Shown here: positions 7,982 through 16,767 of the stretch, piece by piece
Layout of the letters: each line of letters opens with the position of its first letter
Numbering within the stretch: the stretch's first letter is position 1
Assembly (NCBI RefSeq): GCF_041431415.1
Contig: NZ_CP107845.1
Coordinates: forward strand, 5,332,001-5,396,000
Direction of reading: 5' to 3'
Source: Streptomyces sp. NBC_00513
GTDB taxonomy: Bacteria > Actinomycetota > Actinomycetes > Streptomycetales > Streptomycetaceae
DNA length: 64,000 bases
Notes under the pieces: model-generated
Database searches by the model: none
What the model was told of the DNA's origin: nothing
What the model saw: the letters and a program-made list of their open reading frames with translations, nothing else
Program-made: the position numbers and the translations under genes

Positions 7982-9181
7982 TCATCGCAGGGCCGGTGCG
8001 GCCTTCCGCCCGGGATGTGCCCGGACGTCCTGAAGCAGCAGTACGGACAGGTTCGCGGCGGCGGTGAGCACCGCCGCCACCAGCAGCGGGACCGTCGTCC
8101 CCGCGACCGCCGCGAGCGGCGCCGCCGTCGCGAGGCCCAACGGCCGGGCGGCGAACGAGATCAGGGTGTCGAAGGAACCGACCCGCCCCAGGGTCTCCGG
8201 CGGGACACGGCGCTGGATCTCCGTCTCCCACAGGGGGCTCAGCAGCCCCACGCCGAACATGGCGACGAAGAGGGCCGCGGCCGTGATCGCGAGCGGTGAC
8301 CGCAGGGCGAAGGCCGTCAGCGGCAGGGCCTGGAGCGAGGACGCGACCGCCACCCAGACCAGCGGCCGTCCCACGCGCAGCCGACCGGCGAGCCAGACCC
8401 CGACGAGCATCCCGGCCGTGCCCAGTTGCGCGACGACCACCCAGGCGCCCTCGCCCCCCAGGCTCCGCACGGCGATCAGCGGACCCAGGGTGAGCAGCAG
8501 GCCGGCCGCGAGGTGCCAGACGCCGTGGGCCACGACATTGGCCAGAAACCACGGGTGCCGCCGGGTCTCCGCCCAGCCGGCCCGCAGTTCCGTGAGGAAG
8601 CGGGCGCGTGCCTCGCTCCGGGCGGGCGCCGGGGTGCGCAGCCCGCCCAGGGTGAGCGCGGAGCAGACGAACAGGGCGCTGGTGAGCAGGGAGGACCAGC
8701 CCGCGCCGACGAGCAGCACCATCGCGCCGGCGGCGGCGGGTCCGGCCATCAGGGCGAGGGCGTTGGCCACCCCCAGCCGGGCGTTGACCCGCAGTCGGCC
8801 CTCCTCGGGGACGACGCCCGCCACCAGCGTCCGGGCGGAGGGGTTGCCGAAGGCCACGGCGACCCCGGTCACGGCGGCCAGCGCCGCGAGCTCGGGGATC
8901 CGTACGGGGCCGGACAGCAGCAGCGCGCCGGTGCCCAGTTGCGCGGCGGCGCGCGCGAGGTCGGACACGAGCACCACCCGTCGGGCGGGGTGGCGGTCGG
9001 CCACCACGCCCGCGAGGGGCAGGAGGAGCAGCATCGGGAGCAGCTCGGCGGCGAGCACCAGGCCGAGGTCGCCGGCCGAACCGGTGCGCACCACCGCGAG
9101 GGTGAGGGTGGTGGGGATCAGGGCCGTGGCGAAGGCGGCGAAGGCGCGCCCGGTGAGCAGTCGCCAGATCGTCGGGGTCAT
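7982..9181 (-). CDS. MFS transporter (drug efflux type)
   Basis: A 399-residue major facilitator with 12 hydrophobic segments, resembling enterobactin-exporter or macrolide-efflux type permeases (MFS_3), which lack a sharp specificity motif. The start ATG 9181 lies only about 2 nt downstream of the predicted transcription start (minus-strand TTGACG at 9213-9218, TAGTGT at 9190-9195, 17-bp spacer), so the message may be leaderless. It is divergent from a MarR-family regulator, with two operator-like palindromes between them. This is the usual arrangement for ligand-induced efflux. Substrate unknown. Confidence 0.85.
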   Translation of the reverse strand: MTPTIWRLLTGRAFAAFATALIPTTLTLAVVRTGSAGDLGLVLAAELLPMLLLLPLAGVVADRHPARRVVLVSDLARAAAQLGTGALLLSGPVRIPELAALAAVTGVAVAFGNPSARTLVAGVVPEEGRLRVNARLGVANALALMAGPAAAGAMVLLVGAGWSSLLTSALFVCSALTLGGLRTPAPARSEARARFLTELRAGWAETRRHPWFLANVVAHGVWHLAAGLLLTLGPLIAVRSLGGEGAWVVVAQLGTAGMLVGVWLAGRLRVGRPLVWVAVASSLQALPLTAFALRSPLAITAAALFVAMFGVGLLSPLWETEIQRRVPPETLGRVGSFDTLISFAARPLGLATAAPLAAVAGTTVPLLVAAVLTAAANLSVLLLQDVRAHPGRKAAPALR

Positions 9182-9189
9182 GACACCGG

Positions 9190-9223
9190 ACACTATTTCG
9201 CCAGCGAATGATTCGTCAACGAA
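9190..9223 (-). promoter_or_regulatory. Promoter of the MFS gene overlapped by two MarR-type palindromes
   Basis: On the minus strand a -35 TTGACG (9213-9218) and -10 TAGTGT (9190-9195) are separated by 17 bp. Two perfect 12-bp palindromes, TTCGCCAGCGAA (9197-9208) and TTCGTCAACGAA (9212-9223), share the form TTCGY-CA-RCGAA and are 15 bp apart centre to centre. One covers the spacer, the other the -35. A bound repressor would block RNA polymerase. The sites also lie upstream of the marR-like gene, consistent with autoregulation. Confidence 0.7.
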
Positions 9224-9253
9224 ATGCTTTGGGCGGGTGCGATACTGCCGCCC

Positions 9254-9748
9254 ATGGACACCGAGGACTCCGTCGACCGGCACATCGCCCGCTGGAGCGG
9301 CAAGGTCCCCTTCGACGTGCCCACCGAGGAGGTCATCACCCGCATCCAGCTCCTCGCCAAACACGTGAAGTACGGCAAGGAACGGGCGATGGCCGAGACC
9401 GGTCTGCAGGAGTTCGAGTTCGAGACCCTCCACCGGCTCGCCTCCCGGGGCGCCCCCTGGCGGGCCCCCTCCTCCGAGCTGGCCGCCGAGATGCTGCTCT
9501 CCCCGGCCGGGATGACCGGCCGCCTGGACACCCTGGAGAAGGCCGGTCTGATCCGGCGGATCCGCGCCGCCGGGGACCGTCGCCGTGTCGACGTCGAGCT
9601 CACCGACGAGGGACACCGCCGCTGGACCGACGCCATGCGCTGGCGCGGCATCGCCGAGGCGCGGTTGATCGGACCGCTCGACGACGCCGAACGGGCCGCG
9701 CTCGCCGCCCTCCTCAAGCGGATGCTCCTCCACGCCGAAACGGGCTGA
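9254..9748 (+). CDS. MarR-family transcriptional regulator
   Basis: A 164-residue winged-helix regulator. Helix-turn-helix and wing lie at about residues 60-115, with SSELAAEMLLSPAGMTGRLD (recognition region) and RRIRAAGDRRRVDVELT (wing with the DRR motif that is conserved in MarR proteins). Dimerisation helices flank it. It probably represses the divergent MFS gene and itself through the paired palindromes at 9197-9223, released by a small molecule. ATG 9254 is taken as the start; GATACT at 9241-9246 ends 7 nt before it and could be a -10 box of a leaderless message. An upstream ATG at 9224 would add ten residues. Confidence 0.9.
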   Translation: MDTEDSVDRHIARWSGKVPFDVPTEEVITRIQLLAKHVKYGKERAMAETGLQEFEFETLHRLASRGAPWRAPSSELAAEMLLSPAGMTGRLDTLEKAGLIRRIRAAGDRRRVDVELTDEGHRRWTDAMRWRGIAEARLIGPLDDAERAALAALLKRMLLHAETG

Positions 9749-9779
9749 CCCGCCCCCCGCCCCCGGGACACCACCACCC

Positions 9780-12101
9780 TCAACCCGCCACCCTCAACAG
9801 CAGCACCGACCTGGCCGGAACCGACAGCGCCTCCCCGCCCCGGTGTCGGGTCGCCGGCGCCGCGCCCTGCTCCTCCCGCGAGGTGTCCAGCACCAGTTCG
9901 TACGTCGTCGCCCACGGCGCACCCGGCAGCATCCACTCCACCGGCCGGTCCCCGGCGTGCAGCAGCGCCAGGAAACTGTCGTCCGTCACCTGCCGACCCC
10001 GCTCGTCGCGCCCCGGGATGTCGCGCCCCGACAGGTACAGGCCCAGCGCGGCGGCCGGCGCGTACCAGTCCCGCTCCGTCATCTCCTTGCCGCCGGGGGT
10101 GAACCAGGCCAGGTCCCGCAGCCCGTCCGCGCCCTGCGCCCGCCCCGAGAAGAACGCCCGCCGGCGCAGCACGGGATGCTCGCGGCGCAGCGCCAGCACC
10201 CGCGTGGCCAGGGCGAACAGCTCCCGCCACACCGGGTCCTCCAGCAGCGACCAGTCGACCCAGCTCGTCTCGTTGTCCTGGCAGTACGCGTTGTTGTTGC
10301 CGCCCTGCGTGCGGCCGAACTCGTCACCGGCCACCAGCATCGGCACGCCCGTCGACAGCAGCAGAGTGGTCAGCAGGTTCCGCAGCTGCCGGCGCCGCAA
10401 CGCGCCGATCCGGGGGTCGTCGGACTCGCCCTCCGCCCCGCAGTTCCACGACCGGTTGTCGTTGGTGCCGTCCCGGCCGTCCTCGCCGTTGGCCTCGTTG
10501 TGTTTGCGCTCGTGGCTCACCAGGTCGCGCAGGGTGAACCCGTCGTGCGCGGTCACGAAGTTCACCGAGGCGTACGGCCGCCGCCCGCCCCACGCGTACA
10601 GGTCGCTGGATCCGGACAGCCGGTACCCGAGGTCCCGCACGTCGGGCAGCGCGCCCCGCCAGAAGTCCCGGACCGCGTCCCGGTAGCGGTCGTTCCACTC
10701 CGTCCACAGCGGCGGGAACGCCCCCACCTGGTAGCCGCCGGACCCCACGTCCCACGGCTCGGCGATCAGCTTGACCCTCCTCAGCACCGGATCCTGGGCG
10801 ATCACCGCGAGGAACGGCGAGAGCATGTCCACGTCGTGCATCGAGCGGGCCAGCGCCGCCGCCAGGTCGAAGCGGAAGCCGTCCACGCCCATCTCCGTCA
10901 CCCAGTACCGCAGCGAGTCGGTGATCAGCCGCAGCACGTGCGGGCGCCCGGCGTGCAGGGTGTTCCCGCAGCCCGTGTAGTCGGCGTACCGGCGCTGGTC
11001 GGACTGGAGCCGGTAGTAGCCCCGGTTGTCGATCCCGCGCAGGGACAGCGTCGGGCCCAGCTCGCCCGCCTCCGCCGTGTGGTTGTAGACCACGTCGAGG
11101 ATGACCTCGATCCCGGCCGCGTGCAGCGCCTTCACCATCCGCTTGAACTCGCCGACCTGCTGCCCGGTCGTCCCGCTCGACGAGTAGCCCGCGTGCGGGG
11201 CGAAGTAGCCGATCGAGTTGTAGCCCCAGTAGTTGCGCAGGTTCCGGCGCAGCAGATGGTCCTCGTGCGCGAACTGGTGCACCGGCAGCAGCTCCACCGC
11301 CGTCACGCCGAGCCGGGTCAGGTGCTCGATCGCGGCCGGGTGGGCCAGGCCGGCGTAGGTGCCGCGCAGTTCCTCGGGAATGCCCGGATGGCGCATCGTG
11401 AAGCCCCGCACGTGCAACTCGTAGATCACCGAATCGGCCCAGGGGGTCTTGGGCCGGACGTCGTCCGCCCAGTCGTCGTCGTCGTGGACGACGACCCCCT
11501 TCGGCACGGACGGCGCCGAGTCCCGGTCGTCGCGCACGGTGTCCGCGATGTACTGCTGCGGCCAGTCCCGGACGTGGCCGTACACCTCGGGCGGCAGCCC
11601 GAAGTCGCCGTCCACGGCCCGCGCGTACGGGTCCAGGAGCAGCTTCGCCGGGTTGTACCGGGCGCCCGTCCAGGGGTCCCAGCGCCCGTGGACCCGGAAT
11701 CCGTACCGCTGTCCGGGGCGCACGCCCGGCACGAAGCCGTGCCAGATCTCGTGCGTGAGCTCCGTCAGGGCGCACCGGGTCTCGGTGCCGGACCCGTCGA
11801 ACAGGCACAGTTCCACCGCCTCCGCGCCCTGCGCCCACAGCGCGAAGTTGGTGCCCGCGACCCCGTCCGGCCCGGTCCGGAACCGCGCCCCCAAGGGGTG
11901 CGAGGACCCGGGCCACACCGCCGGCCCCGGACGCGCGGACACCCGTGACGCGGGGCCGGGCCGCGCTGTGACCTGGCCGTTCGTCCGGCCGTTCGCCTGA
12001 CCGTTCGACTGCCCGTCGAGGTGCGGTACGGGCGCGGTCCCGCCGCGCCGTACGTCACCCTCGACGGCTTCCACCGCCTCTTGCTCGGCTGCGCTCGACA
12101 C
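9780..12101 (-). CDS. glgX: Glycogen debranching enzyme GlgX
   Basis: A 773-residue GH13 isoamylase-type enzyme that hydrolyses alpha-1,6 branches of glycogen or limit dextrins in the cytosol. An N-terminal CBM48 domain (about 95-190) precedes the TIM barrel. Catalytic residues are visible: nucleophile D412 in FRFDLA, acid/base E448 in IAEPWD, and D520 in VTAHDGF. GTG 12101 has GGAGG at 7 nt and was chosen as the start; an in-frame ATG near 12282 would overlap the divergent L,D-transpeptidase gene. The first 90 residues include a low-complexity stretch of NGQ/NGR repeats that is probably a disordered linker. It converges on the marR-like gene. Confidence 0.93.
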   Translation of the reverse strand: MSSAAEQEAVEAVEGDVRRGGTAPVPHLDGQSNGQANGRTNGQVTARPGPASRVSARPGPAVWPGSSHPLGARFRTGPDGVAGTNFALWAQGAEAVELCLFDGSGTETRCALTELTHEIWHGFVPGVRPGQRYGFRVHGRWDPWTGARYNPAKLLLDPYARAVDGDFGLPPEVYGHVRDWPQQYIADTVRDDRDSAPSVPKGVVVHDDDDWADDVRPKTPWADSVIYELHVRGFTMRHPGIPEELRGTYAGLAHPAAIEHLTRLGVTAVELLPVHQFAHEDHLLRRNLRNYWGYNSIGYFAPHAGYSSSGTTGQQVGEFKRMVKALHAAGIEVILDVVYNHTAEAGELGPTLSLRGIDNRGYYRLQSDQRRYADYTGCGNTLHAGRPHVLRLITDSLRYWVTEMGVDGFRFDLAAALARSMHDVDMLSPFLAVIAQDPVLRRVKLIAEPWDVGSGGYQVGAFPPLWTEWNDRYRDAVRDFWRGALPDVRDLGYRLSGSSDLYAWGGRRPYASVNFVTAHDGFTLRDLVSHERKHNEANGEDGRDGTNDNRSWNCGAEGESDDPRIGALRRRQLRNLLTTLLLSTGVPMLVAGDEFGRTQGGNNNAYCQDNETSWVDWSLLEDPVWRELFALATRVLALRREHPVLRRRAFFSGRAQGADGLRDLAWFTPGGKEMTERDWYAPAAALGLYLSGRDIPGRDERGRQVTDDSFLALLHAGDRPVEWMLPGAPWATTYELVLDTSREEQGAAPATRHRGGEALSVPARSVLLLRVAG

Positions 12102-12272
12102 TGCCCGCCTCCACGGCTCTCGGTACCTGCGGGGGTGGGGAGTGCGCGGTCCCGGCGTCCCGGCCGAGTCCGCCCCCGTCTGGTCCTTCCCACTGTTCTG
12201 CCCGTACTGCCCCGCCCGGAACGTGGGCCGCGCCCACGTTTCCCCCGGAGGGGGCCGGTCGTTGGACAGTCC

Positions 12273-13502
12273 GTGACTCATCTGACGAGGCGGGCAGGGG
12301 CGGGCTTGGCCGCCATGGCGGCATGGGCGGGCCTGCTGGGCGGGCTCACCGGCTGCACCAAGGACGGCGGATCCCCGGTCGAGATCCAGCTGCCCGGCAA
12401 ACCCCGGTCGCCGGACGAGGCCATCCGGATCACCCCCGGGGACAACGCCAAGGGGGTCCCGGCCGACGGGCCGCTGGTCGTGAACGTCCCCGAAGGACGG
12501 CTGGAACGGGTCGTCGTCACCAAGGTGGAGGACGCCCAACAGGAACAGGTCCCCGGCACCATCGCCGCCGACGGGCTCAGCTGGAACCCGGACCCGGCGG
12601 CCGGGCGGCTCTCGCTCGCCGCCAAGTACACCGTGGACGCGGTCGCCCTCGACGGGCACAACCGCCGCCAGGCCCGGCACACCACCTTCACCACCTACGT
12701 TCCCGAGGAGCGGTTCATCGGCTACTTCAAGCCCGAGAACCGCTCCACCGTGGGCACCGGCATGATCGTCTCCTTCAACTTCAACCGCGCCATCAAGCAG
12801 CGCGCCGAGGTGGAACGGGCCATCACCGTCACCTCCAGGCCGGCCGTGCAGGTCGTCGGCCACTGGTTCGGGGACGGCCGCCTCGACTTCCGGCCCAAGG
12901 AGTACTGGAAGCCGGGCACCGAGGTCACCGTGAAGATGAACCTCCGCGACGTCGAGGGCGCGCCCGGTTCGTACGGGATCCAGGACAAGACCGTCACCTT
13001 CACGGTCGGTCGCTCCCAGATCTCCACCGTGGACGCCGCCGCGCACACCATGGAGGTCCGCCGGGGCGGGGAGCTGGTGTCCACCGTCCCGATCACCGCG
13101 GGCGCCCCGAAGAACACCACCTACAACGGCAAGATGGTGGTGATGGAGATGTTCGACGTGACCCGGATGAACGGTCAGACCGTAGGCTTCGGCGGCGAGT
13201 ACGACATCCCCGACGTGCCCCACGCCATGCGGCTCACCAACTCCGGCACCTTCCTGCACGGCAACTACTGGGCCAGCCCCGACACCTTCGGCAGCACCAA
13301 CGTCAGTCACGGCTGCGTGGGCCTGCGCGACGACAAGGGCGGCGGTTCGGACACCCCGGCGGGCTGGTTCTTCGACCGGACCCTGGTCGGGGACGTGGTG
13401 GTCGTCGAGAACTCGCAGGACAAGACGGTCTCCCCCAGCAACGGGCTGGGCGGCTGGAACATGACCTGGGCCGACTGGGTCGCCGGCTCGGCCGCCCGCT
13501 GA
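12273..13502 (+). CDS. Lipoprotein L,D-transpeptidase with Ig-like domains (1)
   Basis: A 409-residue exported enzyme that makes 3-3 crosslinks in peptidoglycan, or attaches proteins to it. It has a lipoprotein signal peptide (RR in the n-region, lipobox LTGC), two Ig-like domains of the mycobacterial LdtMt2 type, then a YkuD domain. The motif HGNYW and the catalytic SHGCVGLRD are present, with H346 and C348. It is a paralogue of the gene at 16768 (shared RSQ-STVDAAAHTMEV and VGFGGEYDI blocks). The start GTG 12273 gives a sensible signal peptide although its ribosome binding site is weak. It is divergent from glgX. Confidence 0.9.
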   Translation: MTHLTRRAGAGLAAMAAWAGLLGGLTGCTKDGGSPVEIQLPGKPRSPDEAIRITPGDNAKGVPADGPLVVNVPEGRLERVVVTKVEDAQQEQVPGTIAADGLSWNPDPAAGRLSLAAKYTVDAVALDGHNRRQARHTTFTTYVPEERFIGYFKPENRSTVGTGMIVSFNFNRAIKQRAEVERAITVTSRPAVQVVGHWFGDGRLDFRPKEYWKPGTEVTVKMNLRDVEGAPGSYGIQDKTVTFTVGRSQISTVDAAAHTMEVRRGGELVSTVPITAGAPKNTTYNGKMVVMEMFDVTRMNGQTVGFGGEYDIPDVPHAMRLTNSGTFLHGNYWASPDTFGSTNVSHGCVGLRDDKGGGSDTPAGWFFDRTLVGDVVVVENSQDKTVSPSNGLGGWNMTWADWVAGSAAR

Positions 13503-13635
13503 GCGGCCGCCCCCCGGTCGCATCAATCGAGTGATTGTCGGACCGGATGGCCGTAGCGCGATCGTGTCGTCGATCCGGCACGCCGGAACCTGCCGTCAGC
13601 CTGTCGCCAACAGCGCAGGCAACGGACGGAGCGTC

Positions 13636-15753
13636 ATGTCAGCAAGGAACTGGACCCTCGGCCTCGCGATCGGGGCCGTGCTCACCGCCGGCGCCCCCGC
13701 GGCCCTCGCCGCGGGCTCCGGCGGCGAGCAGCCGGTACGGGCCCTGCGAGCCCCCCTGCCGGGCGGGCTCGGTCCCTGCGTCCCGGGCACCTGCCCGAAC
13801 CCGTTCCCCCAGATCGGCACCGGAACCCGGCCCGTCGGCACCGACAACGCCGTGAACATCTTCGTCGGCGGCGACTTCCTCGTCCGCGAGCGCGCGGCGG
13901 AGGCCGAGGGCCGGGTCGTGGTCCTCGGCACCTTCGACCAGGACAAGGTGGCGGGGGCGAGCTCCGCCTACAACATCGGGATCGTCGGCGCGGGCTCCCT
14001 GGTCCAGCCGCCGCTCGGCTCGGACTTCCTCACCACCGGCCGGAACGTGAACATCGCCGCCGGCGAACGACTCATCTCCGACGGCGGCGTGGTCCGTCAC
14101 GCGGGCACCGCCCCCGGCGCCGGCACGGTCACCGGCACCCTGCGCGCCGACCCGAACGCCGTCGCCCCCTACGCGGGCCTGCGCGACGACCTCACCGCCG
14201 CCGGCAAGTGCTACGCCCGGATCGGCGCGGCCCCCCGCCCGGCGACCGGCACGGTGGTCAACCAGGACGGCACCTTCGTCTTCACCGGCGACGACAGCTC
14301 CCCGCTCCAGGTCTTCACCCTCGACACCGACCTGGTCGGCCGCAACGGCGGGGCCGTCGGCATCCGCTTCGCCCGGATCCCGGCGAAGGCCACCGTCCTG
14401 GTCAACGTCCTCGGCACGACCCGGACGATCAACACCTACAGCGGCACCATCGTCGACGGCGCCGACACCTTCAACGCCCTGCGCACCCGGCTGCTGTGGA
14501 ACTTCCCGGACGCCACGACGGTCAACCTGAACGGCAGCGGCCAGTTCCAGGGCAGCGTGCTGATCGGCGAGCAGCGTTCCCGGGCCACCGTCACCCTGCC
14601 CGGCATGAACGGCCGCTTCTTCACCACCGGCAACCTCACCCACACCGGCATCCAGGGCGGTGGCGGCGGCCAGGAGTTCCACGCCTACCCCTTCGACGGC
14701 GACCTCCCCGACTGCGCCCCGCCGGTGACGACCGGCGCGGTGTCCGTGCTCAAGCGGGACGAGACGGGCCGCCCGCTCGCCGGCGCGCGCTTCGAGCTGT
14801 GGCGCGAGACCAACGACACGCCCGGCCTCCAGACCACCGGCGCGGAGGCCGACACCAGGGTCACCGAGTGCACCACCCCCGAGAACGGGATCTGCTCCCA
14901 CACCACGGACCTCGGCCGCTACTACTGGCGCGAGACCGTCGCCCCCGCCGGCCACCGCCCCGCCCCGAACCCGGTCTTCCCGCTGGAGCTGACCGCGGAC
15001 AACGCGAACGCCGGCGCCCGCGTCACCGTCGACAACGAGCGGCTGCCCGTGCCCACCGCCAAGGTCGTGCTCTGGAAGTCCGACCTCGCCACCGGCGCCG
15101 CGCTGCCCGGCGGCCGCTTCGACCTGTGGCGCGAGAGCAACGGCCGCACGGGCCTGCAGACCGGCGGAACCGACCCGGACACCAGGCTCCCCGGCGAGTG
15201 CGTGACCGACGCCGACGGCAGCTGCACCGTGTACCTGCCCGTCGGCCCGACGTACTACTGGCGCGAGATCGCGGCACCCGACGGCTACAACCCGCCCGAG
15301 GACCCGGTGGTGGCCTTCACCCCGGACGAGGGCGACGTGACGGAGGGAATCGTCGTCAACGTCCCCAACACCAGGGAACCCGAGGAGGACCCGGGCACCC
15401 TGCGCGTGGTGAAGAAGGACGCCAAGACCGGGCGGCCGCTGCGCGGCGCCGTGTTCGAGGTCTGGAAGGAGACCAACAACACCGCGGGTCTCCAGACCCG
15501 CGGCATCAACGCCGACCGCAGGGTCAAGCCGGGCTGCGCCACCGACCGCGTCGGGATCTGCGACTTCGACCGGCTCTCCGAGGGCTCCTACTACCTGGTC
15601 GAGACGGACGTCCCCGAGGGCTACGTCCTGCCGGGGAACCGGGTCACCGGGCCGCTGCGCCTCGACGGGACGACCCCGAACCACCGCCTCGTGGTCACCC
15701 TGCACAACAAGCGGGACGACCACGGCAAGGACCCGAAGGGCCCGCGCGCCTGA
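13636..15753 (+). CDS. Secreted choice-of-anchor A protein with three SpaA/Cna-B isopeptide domains
   Basis: A 705-residue exported protein. A signal peptide ends near AALAAG (residue 25). A choice-of-anchor A type beta-rich domain covers about 55-350. Three tandem SpaA/Cna-B-like domains start near 369, 475 and 589. Each has the Lys (KRD, WKSD, KKD), the Glu (RETVAP, REIAAP, VETDVP) and the Asn (VDNER, VPNTR, LHNKR) needed for an intramolecular isopeptide bond, and each has a C-x7-C pair. There is no LPXTG motif or C-terminal membrane anchor: the protein ends in a short charged tail. Its neighbours are L,D-transpeptidases. Surface structural or adhesive role inferred. ATG 13636 has GGACGGAG upstream. 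Confidence 0.85.
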   Translation: MSARNWTLGLAIGAVLTAGAPAALAAGSGGEQPVRALRAPLPGGLGPCVPGTCPNPFPQIGTGTRPVGTDNAVNIFVGGDFLVRERAAEAEGRVVVLGTFDQDKVAGASSAYNIGIVGAGSLVQPPLGSDFLTTGRNVNIAAGERLISDGGVVRHAGTAPGAGTVTGTLRADPNAVAPYAGLRDDLTAAGKCYARIGAAPRPATGTVVNQDGTFVFTGDDSSPLQVFTLDTDLVGRNGGAVGIRFARIPAKATVLVNVLGTTRTINTYSGTIVDGADTFNALRTRLLWNFPDATTVNLNGSGQFQGSVLIGEQRSRATVTLPGMNGRFFTTGNLTHTGIQGGGGGQEFHAYPFDGDLPDCAPPVTTGAVSVLKRDETGRPLAGARFELWRETNDTPGLQTTGAEADTRVTECTTPENGICSHTTDLGRYYWRETVAPAGHRPAPNPVFPLELTADNANAGARVTVDNERLPVPTAKVVLWKSDLATGAALPGGRFDLWRESNGRTGLQTGGTDPDTRLPGECVTDADGSCTVYLPVGPTYYWREIAAPDGYNPPEDPVVAFTPDEGDVTEGIVVNVPNTREPEEDPGTLRVVKKDAKTGRPLRGAVFEVWKETNNTAGLQTRGINADRRVKPGCATDRVGICDFDRLSEGSYYLVETDVPEGYVLPGNRVTGPLRLDGTTPNHRLVVTLHNKRDDHGKDPKGPRA

Positions 15754-15777
15754 ACCCCGCGCGACCCCGACCGGGTA

Positions 15778-15810
15778 CGCCGGCGGAGTGACCTCCTCAC
15801 CCCGCCGGCG
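15778..15810 (+). terminator. Hairpin terminator after the SpaA-domain gene
   Basis: CGCCGGCGG (15778-15786) pairs perfectly with CCGCCGGCG (15802-15810), a 9-bp GC-rich stem, 25 nt after the stop codon. No U-run, as is common in this GC-rich genome. Confidence 0.55.
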
Positions 15811-15887
15811 CACCCGGGCGGCCGTACCGGGCAGGACCGGGTTGGCTGGGCGGCGAGTGCCCGACCGGCGGGCGCGAGGAGGTCCAC

Positions 15888-16640
15888 ATGCCCACAGGGG
15901 ACACCATCGCCGCCACGGGCCGCCCGGCCCGCGGGACATCCGCGATACGCGGGGCGCTCGCCCTGGCCGCGGCCCTGACCCTGGGCGCCCTCGCCGCCCC
16001 GACCGCCGCCGCGGCCCCCGCGCGGCGCGCCCCGGAGCCCGAACCCGCCTGCACCGCCGGTACCGGCCCCTACCAGCGCGAGTTGGAGGCCGGACTGGGA
16101 CGCCCGGTCGACGGGGTGCAGTCCACCGCCGACTGCGTCGCCGTCCGCTCCTTCCAGCGGACCCACCGCGTCACCCCCGCCGACGGCTACGCCGGCCTCG
16201 TCACGCACCGCACGATGGTCGCCGTGAACGCCCGCGCGAACCCCAACGCCGACGGCTCCTGCCCGGTCCGTGAGCACCGGGTGACCTGTGTGGACCTGGA
16301 ACGCCAACTCCTGTGGGTACAGAGCGGGGAGCGGATCGTCTTCGCGCCCGTGCCCATCCGCACCGGTCGCGACGACCAGGAGACCCGGCCCGGTTGGCAC
16401 GAGGTGTACTGGCGCAGCGAGGACCACGAGTCCACGCTGTACGACAACGCGCCCATGCCGTACGCCCAGTTCTTCGACGGGGGCCAGGCCCTGCACGGCC
16501 GCCCCGGCGACCTCTACGCGCACGGCGGATCGGCGGGCTGCGTCAACCTCTCGGTGCCCGACGCCGAACGCCTGTGGAACCTGCTGGCCGAGGGCGACGC
16601 GGTCTACGTCTGGGGGACCAAACCCGGTACGGACGACTGA
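15888..16640 (+). CDS. L,D-transpeptidase-like protein with peptidoglycan-binding domain and altered active-site motif (2)
   Basis: A 250-residue exported protein with a signal peptide ending near AAAAPA, a helical peptidoglycan-binding-like region (about 60-110, RSFQRTHRVTPADGYAG) and a C-terminal YkuD-type domain. Here the catalytic segment reads ALHGRPGDLYAHGGSAGCVN: C218 is kept, but the usual histidine two residues before it (SHGC) is A216. H199 and H212 are nearby and may take over. Two cysteines flank the binding domain and could form a disulfide. The start ATG 15888 has GAGGAGG at 7 nt. Between two other envelope genes, so a wall-linked role is likely, but catalytic activity is uncertain. 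Confidence 0.75.
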   Translation: MPTGDTIAATGRPARGTSAIRGALALAAALTLGALAAPTAAAAPARRAPEPEPACTAGTGPYQRELEAGLGRPVDGVQSTADCVAVRSFQRTHRVTPADGYAGLVTHRTMVAVNARANPNADGSCPVREHRVTCVDLERQLLWVQSGERIVFAPVPIRTGRDDQETRPGWHEVYWRSEDHESTLYDNAPMPYAQFFDGGQALHGRPGDLYAHGGSAGCVNLSVPDAERLWNLLAEGDAVYVWGTKPGTDD

Positions 16641-16767
16641 CTCCGAGACGGTCCCCGTGCTTGGGACCGAACGGTGACAAGACCGTATCTTTTCGTGTTC
16701 TTCCCGTGTGATTTCCTGTCGACAAGCGCGCGACTGTCCGTGCGCGGGGGACATGGGGAGAACACGA

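Noticed and set aside
9780..13526. A very long minus-strand reading frame extending glgX upstream to 13526
   Set aside because: The part beyond 12101 is the antisense of the L,D-transpeptidase gene; the GGAGG-preceded GTG at 12101 is the real start.
16663..16689. A sigma-E-like promoter (GGGACC ... CGTATC) before the third L,D-transpeptidase
   Set aside because: The boxes fit the cell-envelope sigma factor consensus only partly, so I do not report it as a feature.
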